A program made the position numbers and the translations under genes. A stretch of DNA of 42,670 bases from Enhydrobacter aerosaccus (GTDB lineage: Bacteria; Pseudomonadota; Alphaproteobacteria; Reyranellales; Reyranellaceae), in the NCBI GenBank assembly GCA_903839865.1, contig CAIMEE010000594.1, forward strand, positions 1 through 42,670, written 5' to 3'. Under the pieces are notes generated by a model that worked only from the letters and a program-made list of their open reading frames with translations, was not told the DNA's origin and searched no databases. The first letter of the stretch is position 1, and each line of letters opens with the position of its first letter. Below are positions 1 to 8,586 of the stretch, in pieces.

Positions 1-765
1 GTGGTCACCCACCGAAGCGCCGCCCAGGGTGATGAGGATGTCGTGCTGCGCGCCCGCGGCGATGCATTCCTGAATGAGCTGCGGATCGTCGCGGGCGATG
101 TCGAAGAGCGTGGGATCGCCGCCCCAGCCGCGCACCAGCGCCGCCACGGCGATGCCGGAGGAGGAGACGATCTGGTTGCGGCCGACCGGTTCGCCCGGCA
201 TGACCAGCTCGTCGCCGGTCGAGAGGATCGCGACCCGCGGCTTCCGGTGGACCGACAGCCACGGCAGGTTCATCGCGGCGGCAAGGGCGACATCGCGCGT
301 CGTGAGCGTCCGGCCTGCGGCGAGCGGCGCGTCGCCGGCGCTGAAGTCGAGACCCGCCTTGCGGATGTGGCGGCCTGGCCGGGGCGCATCGAGGATCGTG
401 ATCTTCCTGCCGTCGGCCTTGGTGTCTTCCTGGATGACGATCGAGTCGGCGCCCATCGGCAGAGGACCGCCGGTGAAGATGCGCACGGCTTCGCCGGGCT
501 TCAGGGCGTGATCGTAGGAACCGCCGGCAGGCGCCTCGCCGACGAGCGTGAGGGTCGACGGTGCTGCAGGAACATCTTCGGCGCGGACGGCGTAGCCATC
601 CATCGCGGACAGATCGGACGGCGGCTGCGTCAGTCTGGCCTTGGGTGCGACCGCGAGCGTGCGGCCAGCAGCCTCGGCGATCGACACGGTCTCCGTCGGC
701 AAGGGGTCGAAGGCCGCGATTACGCGCGCATGCGCCTCGCGGACAGGCAGAAGCTTACCGGGCAT
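1..765 (-). CDS. moeA: Molybdopterin molybdenumtransferase MoeA (partial)
   Basis: Inserts molybdate into adenylylated molybdopterin, the last common step of molybdenum cofactor synthesis, in the cytoplasm. The 255 codons seen run from the ATG at 765 to the window edge, so about 150 C-terminal residues are missing compared with the usual ~400. The N-terminal part reads [11 protein letters not shown], followed by the family motifs [31 protein letters not shown] and, at the edge, GGASVGDH. The start overlaps the end of moaC by 11 bases, so the two are very likely co-translated. trpD-trpC-moaC-moeA is a familiar alphaproteobacterial gene order. Identification is firm from these motifs. The C-terminal domain cannot be judged. 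Confidence 0.95.
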   Translation of the reverse strand, partial: MPGKLLPVREAHARVIAAFDPLPTETVSIAEAAGRTLAVAPKARLTQPPSDLSAMDGYAVRAEDVPAAPSTLTLVGEAPAGGSYDHALKPGEAVRIFTGGPLPMGADSIVIQEDTKADGRKITILDAPRPGRHIRKAGLDFSAGDAPLAAGRTLTTRDVALAAAMNLPWLSVHRKPRVAILSTGDELVMPGEPVGRNQIVSSSGIAVAALVRGWGGDPTLFDIARDDPQLIQECIAAGAQHDILITLGGASVGDH

Positions 766-1237
766 GGAAGACTCCGGATTTGCCGCCGGATTTGTGGACG
801 AGCTTTACGTCGGAGATGACCATGCCGCGATCGACGGCCTTGCACATGTCGTAGACCGTCAGGGCGGCGACCGAGGCGGCCGTGAGCGCCTCCATCTCGA
901 CGCCGGTACGGCCTTTCAGTTTGCACGTCGCCTCGATGTCGACGGCGCGGCGCTTGGCATCGATCGTGAGCTTGAGGTCGACGGACGACAGCGCCAGCGG
1001 GTGGCAGAGCGGGATCAGGTCGGCGGTCTTCTTGGCCGCCATGATGCCGGCGAGCTGTGCCACCGCCAGCACATCGCCCTTCTTGGCGGTCTTTGTCTGG
1101 ATCAGCTTCACGGTCGCTGCCTGCATGGTCACTGTGGCGCGCGCGATCGCCACGCGCTCGGTGACCTCCTTGCCGCCGACATCGACCATGTGGGCGTTGC
1201 CGCTCTTGTCGAAGTGGGTGAGGGTCTTCCTTTTCAT
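755..1237 (-). CDS. moaC: Cyclic pyranopterin monophosphate synthase MoaC
   Basis: Converts the 3',8-cyclo-GTP product of MoaA into cyclic pyranopterin monophosphate, the first stable intermediate of molybdenum cofactor synthesis. The 160 residues match the family's usual length. Diagnostic segments are [13 protein letters not shown] near residue 16, [13 protein letters not shown] near residue 69, and the C-terminal [20 protein letters not shown] with KAVDRGM. The ATG at 1237 overlaps the trpC stop as ATGA, and its 3' end overlaps the moeA start, so trpC-moaC-moeA look translationally coupled. The only molybdoenzyme subunit in the window is the CoxL-like protein at 21037-23352. Confidence 0.96.
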   Translation of the reverse strand: MKRKTLTHFDKSGNAHMVDVGGKEVTERVAIARATVTMQAATVKLIQTKTAKKGDVLAVAQLAGIMAAKKTADLIPLCHPLALSSVDLKLTIDAKRRAVDIEATCKLKGRTGVEMEALTAASVAALTVYDMCKAVDRGMVISDVKLVHKSGGKSGVFHAR

Positions 1238-2022
1238 GCCGCCTTCTTGGCGAGGATCTCGCGCACGGCGACTTCGACGTCGGGCTTGCGCATGAAGCTC
1301 TCGCCGATGAGAAACGCCGACGCGCCCACCTTTGCCATGCGCGCGAGATCGGCCTGTGAGCCGAGGCCGCTTTCGGCCACCAGCACGCGATCCTTGGGCA
1401 CTTTCGGCGCAAGCTCTTCGGTGGTCGCGAGATCGACGGCCAGTGTCTTGAGGTTGCGGTTATTGACGCCAATCAGGTCGCCGTCGATCGTCAGCGCGCG
1501 ATCGAGTTCCTCGGCATTATGCACTTCCACCAGCACATCCATGCCCCAGCGATGGGCAAGCGTCGCCAATTCGGCCGCCAACTTGTCGTCGAGACAGGCC
1601 ATGATCAGCAGCACGCAATCGGCACCGAGCGCCCGCGCTTCGACGATCTGGTAGGGATCGATCATGAAGTCCTTTCGCAGCACGGGCAGCTTCGTGGCCG
1701 CGCGCGCCTGGACGAGGAATTCATCCTTGCCCTGGAAGTAGGGCTCGTCCGTCAGGATGGAGAGGCAGGTGGCGCCGCCACGCTCGTAGGCGCGGGCGAG
1801 GGAAGGCGGATCGAAGTCCGGACGGATCAGCCCTTTGCTGGGCGAAGCCTTCTTGATCTCGGCGATCAGCCCGTAGCGGCCGGCAGCGATGGTGGCCTTC
1901 AACGCCTTGGCGAAACCGCGCGGCGGGTCGGCCTTCTTCGCCTCCGCCTCGACGACACCGAGCGGTCGCGCAGCCTTGCACCTGGCCACATGCCTGGCGG
2001 TGTCGGCGGTGATCTTGGTCAG
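1234..2022 (-). CDS. trpC: Indole-3-glycerol phosphate synthase TrpC
   Basis: Fourth step of tryptophan synthesis: ring closure of CdRP to indole-3-glycerol phosphate. It is a single TIM barrel with [33 protein letters not shown] and VAESGL motifs. I place the start at a CTG (2022-2020) that shares bases with the trpD stop (CTGA). AGGAG lies 7 bases upstream, and the first residues, [12 protein letters not shown], resemble the usual N-terminal helix (LxKI...). This gives 262 residues, normal for the family. The alternative is the first in-frame GTG at 1989 (251 residues), which has only a weak ribosome site and would cut off that helix. The 3' end overlaps moaC by 4 bases. Confidence 0.94.
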   Translation of the reverse strand: MTKITADTARHVARCKAARPLGVVEAEAKKADPPRGFAKALKATIAAGRYGLIAEIKKASPSKGLIRPDFDPPSLARAYERGGATCLSILTDEPYFQGKDEFLVQARAATKLPVLRKDFMIDPYQIVEARALGADCVLLIMACLDDKLAAELATLAHRWGMDVLVEVHNAEELDRALTIDGDLIGVNNRNLKTLAVDLATTEELAPKVPKDRVLVAESGLGSQADLARMAKVGASAFLIGESFMRKPDVEVAVREILAKKAA

Positions 2023-3056
2023 CGTGTCGCTCCTGCGCAGAGCCTTTGCAGGGTGGCGAGGGCGGCCGCGGCCTTGCCTCCGTCGATCGACGCGACGGCG
2101 AGTTCGGCGCCCTGCTTCAAATTGGTGGCCTTGCCCGCCACCATCAAGGCGGCGGCGCTGTTCAGGATGACGATATCGCGGAAGGCGCCGGGCTTTCCTG
2201 CCAGCACGTGCTTGATGGCTTCGGCATTGTGCGCGGCATCGCCGCCCTTGAGCGCGGCCAGGGTCGCGCGCTTTACGCCCACGTCCTCGGGCGCGATCTC
2301 GATCTCGCTCACCTTGCCGTTCTCCAGCGACGCCGCCCAGGTCTTCGTCGTCGTCGTGATCTCGTCCATGCCGTCCTGGCCATGCACGACCAGCGCGCGC
2401 TCGAGGCCGACCTGGCCCAGCGCTTCGGCAACCGGTTTCAGCCAGCGGCGATCGAACACGCCCACGAGTTGGCGCTTCACGAAGGCCGGGTTCGACATCG
2501 GCCCCAGAAGATTGAAGATCGTGCGCGAAGGCGCCAGTTCGGCGCGCGCGCCGCCGACGTTGCGCATGGCGCCGTGATGGTGCGGGGCCATCAGGAAACA
2601 GACCTTGGCCTCGGCCAACGCCTTCTCCAGCCGCTCGACGGAAACCTCGAGACCGATGCCCAGCGCCGACAGCACGTCGGCCGCGCCGGACTTGGAGGTG
2701 AAGGCGCGGTTGCCGTGCTTGGCGACCGGCACGCCGGCGCCGGCCACGACGAAGGCCGAGCAGGAAGAAACATTGTAGGTGCCGTGATGGTCGCCGCCGG
2801 TGCCGACGATGTCGATCGCGCCGTCAGGAGCCTTTACGCGAAGCACCTTGGCGCGCAGAGCGCGCGCGCCGCCGGCCAGCTCCTCGGCGGTCTCGCCGCG
2901 GACTTTCAGGCCCATCAGGAAGGCGCCCATCTGGGCCGGCGTGGCGTTACCACTGGTCATGATGTCGAACGCGCGCTCGGCCTCATCGATGCCGAGCGCC
3001 GTGCCGTTGCCCACCTTGGCCAGAAGGCCGCGAAAATCGTCGATGTCGCCGCTCAC
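2019..3056 (-). CDS. trpD: Anthranilate phosphoribosyltransferase TrpD
   Basis: Second step of tryptophan synthesis: transfers phosphoribosyl from PRPP to anthranilate. The signature [17 protein letters not shown] (PRPP/pyrophosphate binding), [17 protein letters not shown] and [10 protein letters not shown] are all present. The start chosen is GTG at 3056, with GGAG 8 bases upstream, giving 345 residues. A GTG at 3065 would add MRR but sits inside that ribosome site. The gene is followed by trpC in a coupled overlap. Unusually, its 5' side faces an opposite-strand HMA gene and a Bug gene rather than trpG directly, so it probably needs its own promoter within 3057-3422. I could not find a convincing one. 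Confidence 0.96.
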   Translation of the reverse strand: MSGDIDDFRGLLAKVGNGTALGIDEAERAFDIMTSGNATPAQMGAFLMGLKVRGETAEELAGGARALRAKVLRVKAPDGAIDIVGTGGDHHGTYNVSSCSAFVVAGAGVPVAKHGNRAFTSKSGAADVLSALGIGLEVSVERLEKALAEAKVCFLMAPHHHGAMRNVGGARAELAPSRTIFNLLGPMSNPAFVKRQLVGVFDRRWLKPVAEALGQVGLERALVVHGQDGMDEITTTTKTWAASLENGKVSEIEIAPEDVGVKRATLAALKGGDAAHNAEAIKHVLAGKPGAFRDIVILNSAAALMVAGKATNLKQGAELAVASIDGGKAAAALATLQRLCAGATR

Positions 3057-3087
3057 CCTTCGCACTCCAGACTCGTCATTTTGTCCC

Positions 3088-3117
3088 TTGCCGGCCCGGC
3101 CGGAGGGCGGGTAGCTA
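3088..3117 (+). promoter_or_regulatory. Putative promoter of the HMA gene, possibly leaderless
   Basis: TTGCCG (3088-3093) and TAGCTA (3112-3117) are separated by 18 bases and resemble a housekeeping sigma factor promoter. The expected start of transcription falls at about 3124, exactly the A of the HMA start codon. No ribosome site lies at a usual distance (the GGAGGGCGG run ends 13 bases before ATG), so a leaderless message is plausible. This is inferred from sequence only. Confidence 0.35.
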
Positions 3118-3123
3118 TATCAC

Positions 3124-3324
3124 ATGGCACAAGAACACATCCTCAAGGTCACCGGCATGGATTGCGACGGCTGCGTCAAGGCCGTCACCCGTGCCGCCAC
3201 CGGCGCCGGCACCGCGCCGATCTCCGTCGATCTCAAGAGCGGCGAAATGCGCCTGCCCGAGGGCGCGGACCTGCCGGCGATAATCAAGGCGATCCAGCGC
3301 TCCGGGTTCGGCGTCGCCTCCTGA
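3124..3324 (+). CDS. Heavy-metal-associated (HMA) domain small protein
   Basis: A 66-residue soluble protein consisting of one HMA fold. The metal site GMDCDGCVKAV (residues ~11-21) carries the two cysteines that bind Cu(I) or a similar soft metal in CopZ-type chaperones and in the N-terminal domains of P-type ATPases. No metal ATPase or metal regulator is nearby, so the partner is unknown. It is transcribed opposite to its neighbours, between the Bug gene and trpD, in a place where trpG and trpD are usually adjacent. It may be leaderless (see the promoter at 3088). Family assignment is good; the physiological metal is unknown. Confidence 0.85.
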   Translation: MAQEHILKVTGMDCDGCVKAVTRAATGAGTAPISVDLKSGEMRLPEGADLPAIIKAIQRSGFGVAS

Positions 3325-3332
3325 CCGGCGGT

Positions 3333-3360
3333 CCCATTAAACAAATGGGAATTTAATGGG
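3333..3360. repeat. Inverted repeat, 9-bp arms
   Basis: CCCATTAAA (3333-3341) and TTTAATGGG (3352-3360) are perfect complements around a 10-base loop. That loop contains a further AAATGGG able to pair with the first CCCATT, so two alternative hairpins are possible. It lies 8 bases after the HMA stop and could end or stabilise that transcript. It has no T run, so it is not a classic terminator. It is followed by a short GCCCC/GGGGG complement. Confidence 0.6.
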
Positions 3361-3383
3361 AGCCCCTTGCGTCGGGGGGGCAG

Positions 3384-3414
3384 TATTGCGATCAATGTGG
3401 CGATAATCGCAATA
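3384..3414. repeat. Inverted repeat, 9-bp arms, between convergent genes
   Basis: TATTGCGAT (3384-3392) and ATCGCAATA (3406-3414) pair perfectly around a 13-base loop, just outside the Bug stop codon (3425-3423). Together with the repeat at 3333 it fills the 98-base gap between the converging HMA and Bug genes. It may act as a weak two-way terminator or transcript end. The gap is visibly richer in A and T than its surroundings. Confidence 0.55.
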
Positions 3415-3422
3415 TTTGTCAA

Positions 3423-4385
3423 CTAGTCGATCTTGATATCTGCAGCCTTCACGACGCCCCGCCAGCGCTCGATCTCGTCGGCGATGAACTTGCCGTACTG
3501 GGCGCGCCGTTCGGGGGCGGGCACGAAGTAGAGGCTCTTCAGCTTCTCGACGACGACAGGCTCGGCCATCATCCGGTCTACCTCGGCCGCGAGCTTGTCG
3601 AGGATCGTAGCGGGTGTATGGGGCGGTGCGCCGATGCCGATCGAGCCCACCGCGAGCACGCTCGGATATCCCTGCTCGGCGACGGTCGGAACCTCTGGCA
3701 GATACGGTGAGCGCTTGGAGTCGCAGATGCCGATGGCCGTCACGCGGCCACCCTGTATCGGCGCCACAATGGCAGGCACCGCGTCGGACATGAGCTGGAT
3801 GTCGCCATTCTGCAAAGCCATCTGCGCCTCGGCATTTCCCTTGAAGGGAACGTGCGTCATGCGGATGCCGGCGGCGTAGAGCGTCAAGGCGACGGCAAGA
3901 TGGCTGGCCGAGCCATTGCCGGACGAGCCGTAGTTGAGATCGCCGCCTTTTGCCTTCGCGATCAGGTCCTTCACCGAAGCGATTCCGCTCTTCGGGCTGG
4001 CGATCAGCGTTTGCGGCGTGAGGCCGAGATTGGCGATCGGCGCGAAATCCTTGATCGGATCGTACGGCAGCTTGGGATAGATCACCGGCGCGATGATGTG
4101 GGTGGAGATCGTCGACATCAGCAGCGTGTAGCCGTCGGGTGCCGCCTTGGCGGCGTAGTCGGCACCGATCGTGCCGCCGGCGCCCGGGCGGTTGTCGACG
4201 ATGACCTGTTGGCCGAGCGCCTTGGTGAACTGATCGGCCATCACGCGGCCCAGGATGTCGGTCGACTGGCCGGCCGGGTAGGGCACGACGATCTTGATGG
4301 GCTTCGTCGGATAGGCCTGCGCGCGAGCCGGCGCTGCCAGCGTCGCGGCGGCCGTCGACGCCAGCACCGTGCGGCGGGTCAGCAT
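3423..4385 (-). CDS. Bug-type (TTT) periplasmic substrate-binding protein
   Basis: Extracytoplasmic solute receptor of the tripartite tricarboxylate transporter (Bug/TctC) family, 320 residues. The N-terminus has a twin-arginine-like export signal (LTRRTVLAS, cleavage after about ARA near residue 22). Then come the family hallmarks YPTKPIKIVVPYPAGQSTD, DNRPGAGGTIGAD and DGYTLL, followed by LNYGSSGNGSASHLA and HVPFKGNAEA. No TctA/TctB membrane subunits are present, as is common for Bug genes. It starts 1 base inside the trpG stop (TGATG), so it is probably translated from the trpG message although it has no evident link to tryptophan synthesis. The ligand, probably an organic acid, cannot be read from sequence. 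Confidence 0.93.
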   Translation of the reverse strand: MLTRRTVLASTAAATLAAPARAQAYPTKPIKIVVPYPAGQSTDILGRVMADQFTKALGQQVIVDNRPGAGGTIGADYAAKAAPDGYTLLMSTISTHIIAPVIYPKLPYDPIKDFAPIANLGLTPQTLIASPKSGIASVKDLIAKAKGGDLNYGSSGNGSASHLAVALTLYAAGIRMTHVPFKGNAEAQMALQNGDIQLMSDAVPAIVAPIQGGRVTAIGICDSKRSPYLPEVPTVAEQGYPSVLAVGSIGIGAPPHTPATILDKLAAEVDRMMAEPVVVEKLKSLYFVPAPERRAQYGKFIADEIERWRGVVKAADIKID

Positions 4386-4987
4386 CAGGCGGCCTTCTTC
4401 TTCTGCTGCGTCGGGTGCTCGCCCGCGATCTTGAGGAAGTTCTCCAGGATCTTGTGACCGTGCTCCGAAGCGATGCTCTCGGGGTGGAACTGAACGCCAT
4501 GGATCGGCAACGATTTGTGGCGCAGTCCCATGATGATATCGCCGGTGCGGGCCGTGACCTCCAGATCGGCCGGGAAGCCAGCCTTGTCGACGATCAGCGA
4601 GTGATAGCGCGTGGCCTGGAAGGGCGAGGGCACGTCCTCGAACACGCTCTGCCCCTTATGCTCGATGCCCGACAGCTTGCCATGCATCGGGGCGGGCGCG
4701 CGCACGACCTTGCCGCCGAACACCTGGCCGATCGCCTGATGGCCGAGACAGACGCCGAACAGGGGAACCTGTGCCTTGGCGGCCGCCTTGATGAGATCCA
4801 TGCAGATGCCCGCCTCGTTGGGCGTGCAGGGGCCCGGCGACAGCACGATGCCGTCTGGCTTCAGCGCCATCGCCTCGTCGACCGTGATCTGGTCGTTGCG
4901 GTGGACCGTGCAGCGTGCCCCAAGATCGCCCAGATAGTGGACGAGGTTGTAGGTGAAGCTGTCGTAGTTATCGATGAGAAGCAGCAA
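4385..4987 (-). CDS. trpG: Anthranilate synthase component II (glutamine amidotransferase) TrpG
   Basis: Supplies ammonia from glutamine to TrpE. The preferred start is TTG at 4987, giving a 200-residue protein that begins [15 protein letters not shown], the canonical N-terminus. An AGG lies 6 bases upstream. A longer frame to 5095 adds about 36 unrelated residues. The class I amidotransferase triad is intact: the nucleophile in [10 protein letters not shown] (Cys80) and the His/Glu pair in [13 protein letters not shown]. The oxyanion loop [12 protein letters not shown] is also present. Its partner trpE lies 32 kb away (37246-38778). The gene is divergent from the ClC gene across about 95 bases with no clear trp leader peptide or attenuator. 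Confidence 0.95.
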   Translation of the reverse strand: MLLLIDNYDSFTYNLVHYLGDLGARCTVHRNDQITVDEAMALKPDGIVLSPGPCTPNEAGICMDLIKAAAKAQVPLFGVCLGHQAIGQVFGGKVVRAPAPMHGKLSGIEHKGQSVFEDVPSPFQATRYHSLIVDKAGFPADLEVTARTGDIIMGLRHKSLPIHGVQFHPESIASEHGHKILENFLKIAGEHPTQQKKKAA

Positions 4988-5082
4988 AATGCACCTGTCA
5001 CTGCTATGAAGCGTGTGGCGTCTATTTTCGCGGAAACCGGCCCCGAAAGATAGGGGCTGGCACAAATGGAGAGCCCGCAGCC

Positions 5083-6942
5083 ATGCGGCTGGCACTGAAC
5101 AGCATCCTGCGGGACTGGGCCAAACGCCTCTCCGAGAGCGTGCGTGCGACCAGCTGGGGAGACGCCCGGCGCTGGTTCCGGATGCAGGGCCGGCTGCGCT
5201 CCCATGAACCCACGCAGATCGTAGTGTGCGCGGCGATGGGAGCCCTGATCGGGGCCTTGATCGCGGGGCTGCACAAGCTCGTCGACTGGGGACACGTTCT
5301 GGCGTTCAACATTACCGGTGAGCACAGCCTGAGCGCCGGTATCGGCATCGACATGCAGCGCGTGCTTTACGTGCCCGTCATCGGCGGGCTGCTGCTCGGC
5401 CTGTCGGCCGTCGTCATGCGCTATCTTGGCGCGCGCGAGATCGTGGACCCGATCGAAGCCAATGCCCTGCACGGTGGCCGCATGTCGATGCGCGAGAGTT
5501 TGCGCCTGGTGGTCGACACCTTCATCTCGAATGTGAGCGGCGTCGCCGTCGGCATGGAGGCTGGCTACAGCCAGCTCGGCGCCAGCGTGCTTTCCAAGGT
5601 GGGGCAGTATTTCAAGCTGCGGCGTACCGACCAGCGCGTCTTTGTGGCCGCCGGCGCGGCCGCGGCCATTGCCGCGGCCTTCAACGCGCCCGTCGCCGGC
5701 GCCTTCTACGGCTTCGAACTGATCCTGGGCAGCTACGCGGTGACGGCGCTGGCGCCGATCGCGGCGGCGGCGATGGCCGGCACGTTGATGACTCGCGCGC
5801 TCAACCATCCGGAGTCGCTCTTCGTCGTGCAGGAGATCTTCGACTTCAGCAACTGGGTCTACGTACTGTTCGTGCTGCTGGGCATCTTCGCCGCGGGCTT
5901 CAGCATCCTGGCCATGCAGTCGGTGACCTGGGTCGAACGCGGCATGCGCCGCCTGCCGTTGCCGCAGTTCCTGCGGCCCGCCATCGGCGGCGTCCTCGTG
6001 ACCGTGCTCGCCTATCCGATCCCGCAGGTGCTGGGCAGCGGCCACGGCGCGATCCAGCTCGTGTTCGACCGCGATCCCGCGCTCACCACGCTCGTCATCC
6101 TCCTTGTCGCCAAGTTGATCGCGTCGGCTCTGTCGCTGGGGTCGGGCTTTCGCGGCGGCATGTTCAGTTCCTCGCTGTTTCTCGGGTGCCTGTTCGGGGC
6201 GACCTTCGCCGACATTGCCTCGTTCGTGGCGCCGAGCCTCGCGCCCCAGCATGCCGCGCTGATGATGGTCGGGATGGGCTCCGTCGCGGCCGCGGTGATC
6301 GGCGCGCCGCTCACCATGGTGTTCCTGGTGCTCGAGGGCACCGGCAACTTTCCGATGACAGTCGGCGTCATGGTGGGCGTGATCGTGTCGTCGACCATCG
6401 TGCGGCTGGTGTTCGGCTATTCCTTCTCGACCTGGCGCTTTCATCAGCGCGGCATCGGAATCCGCGGCGCACACGACATCGGCTGGCTGGCCGATCTCTC
6501 CGTTGGCCGCCTGATGCGCGCCGATCCCAAGATCGCCCAGGAAGGCATGTCGGTGCGTGAGATCCAGGCCAAGTATCCCATCGGCTCGGCCAAGCGCGTC
6601 TTCGTGGTCGGCAAGGAGGGCGTGTTCCGGGGCCAGCTCGACATGGCTTCCATCCACGATCTCAAGGACGAGGCGGTCCTCGACGGCAAGTACGCCCGCG
6701 ACTTTGCGGCCAACGACGATCTCTACCTGCTGGCCTACGAGAACGTCCGCACTGCGATCACGCGCTTCGAGGAAAAAGAAGTCGAGGCGCTGCCCGTCCT
6801 CGATTCGACGGTAGACAGGATCGTCGTCGGCTACATGACCGAGCACTATGCGCTGCGCCGCTACAACCAGGAGCTCGAACGCCGCCGCAGTGCCGATCTC
6901 GGCGAGCGCGATCTTTTTTCGATATCGGAGCCGCCGCGTTAG
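5083..6942 (+). CDS. ClC-family chloride channel/antiporter with C-terminal CBS-like region
   Basis: A 619-residue inner-membrane anion channel or Cl-/H+ antiporter. About ten hydrophobic segments occupy residues ~45-450. The gating-glutamate motif reads GMEAG (Glu159) instead of the usual [18 protein letters not shown] (~201-213) and [16 protein letters not shown] (~350-365) match the conserved ion-pathway helices, the latter in place of GIFAP. Residues ~465-600 form a hydrophilic tail ([36 protein letters not shown]) typical of a CBS pair that senses nucleotides. GGAG lies 9-11 bases before the ATG. The family is firm; channel versus exchanger activity and ion selectivity are not resolved. 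Confidence 0.92.
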   Translation: MRLALNSILRDWAKRLSESVRATSWGDARRWFRMQGRLRSHEPTQIVVCAAMGALIGALIAGLHKLVDWGHVLAFNITGEHSLSAGIGIDMQRVLYVPVIGGLLLGLSAVVMRYLGAREIVDPIEANALHGGRMSMRESLRLVVDTFISNVSGVAVGMEAGYSQLGASVLSKVGQYFKLRRTDQRVFVAAGAAAAIAAAFNAPVAGAFYGFELILGSYAVTALAPIAAAAMAGTLMTRALNHPESLFVVQEIFDFSNWVYVLFVLLGIFAAGFSILAMQSVTWVERGMRRLPLPQFLRPAIGGVLVTVLAYPIPQVLGSGHGAIQLVFDRDPALTTLVILLVAKLIASALSLGSGFRGGMFSSSLFLGCLFGATFADIASFVAPSLAPQHAALMMVGMGSVAAAVIGAPLTMVFLVLEGTGNFPMTVGVMVGVIVSSTIVRLVFGYSFSTWRFHQRGIGIRGAHDIGWLADLSVGRLMRADPKIAQEGMSVREIQAKYPIGSAKRVFVVGKEGVFRGQLDMASIHDLKDEAVLDGKYARDFAANDDLYLLAYENVRTAITRFEEKEVEALPVLDSTVDRIVVGYMTEHYALRRYNQELERRRSADLGERDLFSISEPPR

Positions 6943-6957
6943 GTTAAAATACCTGGC

Positions 6958-7689
6958 ATGATGAAGTTCGCGTCTTTTCTCGCGGCCTGGCTGCTGGCGG
7001 TGCCGGCGTTTGCCCAGGTCGATTGCAATGCCGGCATGGAGCCGATCGACGCGGCCGCCGACTTTCCCCTCAGCGCGCGGGAGTTCATCAGGGTCATCGT
7101 GGCCAACGAGCGTGACTTCGTGAAAGCACTGGGAAGTCACGGCTACTCCGTCGACATCAAGGTCGAGACGCTGAAGGGCGATGTCGTCGATGGGGAGTTT
7201 CATCGCGCCGCTGTCGTCGACTTCGATGCCGGCGGGGCGCGGCGCGAGACCGTGGCGGCCGGCGCGACCAATACACTCAGCCGCCTCAGGCTTTCGGACA
7301 AGGACATTGGCCTCCTGGGCGATCCGATGTCCTTCGCGCTCACGTCGGACAGCTTCGCGGATCGCGACATCGTCTATTCCGGCCGCCAGAAATACGACGG
7401 GCACAACCTCGCGCTCTTCGATGTACTGCTGCGCTCCGATAAGTCGGCCGACCGTGCCTTCGCCGGCCGCACCTGGGTGCGCGGCGTCAAGGGGGCAATC
7501 GTCAAGACCTGCGGCAGGGACATCGACTATCCGATTGCTGACATGCGGTACGAGGTCTTGCGCGCACAGGTCGTGGACGAGAACTACTATCCGATAATCG
7601 TCCGCGCCGACGAGGAGATACTGATCGACGGCATCCCGGTGCATATTCGGCTGACGGTGAAGTACTCGGACTACAAGCCCAAGTCCTGA
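6958..7689 (+). CDS. Exported protein of unknown function
   Basis: A 243-residue protein with a clear signal peptide (MMKFASFLAAWLLAVPAFA, cleavage before QVDCNAG). The mature part is rich in beta-type segments (DGEFHRAAVVDFDAGG, RETVAAGATNTLSRLRLSD) and has only two cysteines (in VDCNAG and VKTCGRD), possibly disulfide-bonded. The pattern reminds me of periplasmic LolA-like or outer-membrane-associated proteins, but I cannot assign a family. It starts 15 bases after the ClC stop and is followed 12 bases later by the EamA gene, so the three may form one transcript. A TAAAAT at 6945-6950 could be a -10 element for a separate start, but no -35 accompanies it. Confidence 0.8.
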   Translation: MMKFASFLAAWLLAVPAFAQVDCNAGMEPIDAAADFPLSAREFIRVIVANERDFVKALGSHGYSVDIKVETLKGDVVDGEFHRAAVVDFDAGGARRETVAAGATNTLSRLRLSDKDIGLLGDPMSFALTSDSFADRDIVYSGRQKYDGHNLALFDVLLRSDKSADRAFAGRTWVRGVKGAIVKTCGRDIDYPIADMRYEVLRAQVVDENYYPIIVRADEEILIDGIPVHIRLTVKYSDYKPKS

Positions 7690-7701
7690 GCCGCATCGGC
7701 A

Positions 7702-8586
7702 ATGATCGTAGCTCCCCTGGTCGTTGCGCTGCTGCTGGCAGCGGCCCTCATGCACGCGAGCTGGAACGCGCTGCTGAAGGCCGACCGCTCCGACCGGCTC
7801 GCGACATTCGGTGTGATCATGACCACCGGCACCCTGATGGGCGTCGTCGCTGTGCCGTTCCTGCCGCCGATCGCCCCTGGCGCGTGGAAGTTCCTCGCGA
7901 TCTCGGTGATCGTGCACGTCGCGTACTACACGTTCCTGCTGAAGGCCTATTCCTACGGCGATCTCAGCCATACCTATCCGATCGCGCGGGGCCTGGGACC
8001 GTTGCTGGTCGCTCTGGTGTCGGGGCAGCTGATAGGCGAGCATCTGCGAGCGCAGGACATGGTGGGCGTGCTGCTACTGAGCGGCAGCCTCGTGGCACTC
8101 GCGATACCGCTCAAGTCGGTGATACCGCAACCCGGTGGCCGGCATGGCCTTGCGACACTGTTTGCGGTGCTGACCGGCTTCACCATAGCGGCCTACATCA
8201 TCGCCGATGGCTTCGGCGTTCGCGCGGCCGGTCCCGACATGGCCCATCGCCTGTCCTACATCGCCTGGCTCTGCGTGCTGGAAGGGCCGTGGTTGCTGGT
8301 GCTTGCCATTGTCCTGAAGCCGGACACCGTGTGGGCGCATCTCCGGCGCCACTGGTGGAAAGGCATGATCGGCGGCGTGATCGCTAACACCGGCTATGGC
8401 ATCGCGATCTACGCGCTCGTCCTGGGGCCGATGGCCCATGTCGCGGCGCTGCGCGAGACCTCGGTGCTGTTCGGCGCGCTGATGGGTACGCTCCTGTTGG
8501 GCGAGCCCTTCGGCCGCCGGCGGGTGATCGCCGCCGCCGTCATCGTGACGGGTCTCGCGCTGATGAACGGCCCGCGTCTCTTCTAG
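7702..8586 (+). CDS. EamA/DMT-superfamily transporter
   Basis: A 294-residue integral membrane protein of about ten hydrophobic segments in two EamA repeats. The first repeat begins LLLAAALMHASWNALLKADRSD and contains GDLSHTYPIARGLGPLLVAL, a signature of this DMT branch. The second starts near residue 150 with HGLATLFAVLTGFTIAAY and ends ALRETSVLFGALMGTLLLGE. Members export amino acids, metabolites or drugs, and the substrate here is unknown. Its stop (8584-8586) abuts the stop of the convergent carboxypeptidase gene with no spacer, so transcripts from the two strands must overlap. Confidence 0.92.
   Translation: MIVAPLVVALLLAAALMHASWNALLKADRSDRLATFGVIMTTGTLMGVVAVPFLPPIAPGAWKFLAISVIVHVAYYTFLLKAYSYGDLSHTYPIARGLGPLLVALVSGQLIGEHLRAQDMVGVLLLSGSLVALAIPLKSVIPQPGGRHGLATLFAVLTGFTIAAYIIADGFGVRAAGPDMAHRLSYIAWLCVLEGPWLLVLAIVLKPDTVWAHLRRHWWKGMIGGVIANTGYGIAIYALVLGPMAHVAALRETSVLFGALMGTLLLGEPFGRRRVIAAAVIVTGLALMNGPRLF

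Noticed and set aside
3121..3123. CRISPR, toxin-antitoxin or defence locus around the small HMA gene
   Set aside because: The small protein is a clear HMA domain with no partner gene, and no repeat array exists nearby.
4988..5095. Upstream extension of trpG as a leader peptide or attenuator
   Set aside because: The extension has only one Trp codon and no terminator/antiterminator pair. A small GCCCC/GGGGC hairpin at 5040-5057 is not followed by T residues.
4861..8043. Minus-strand open frame of 1060 codons across trpG, ClC and following genes
   Set aside because: It is antisense to well-identified genes. The translation is rich in Arg, His, Asp and Gly without any domain pattern, typical of shadow frames in GC-rich DNA.
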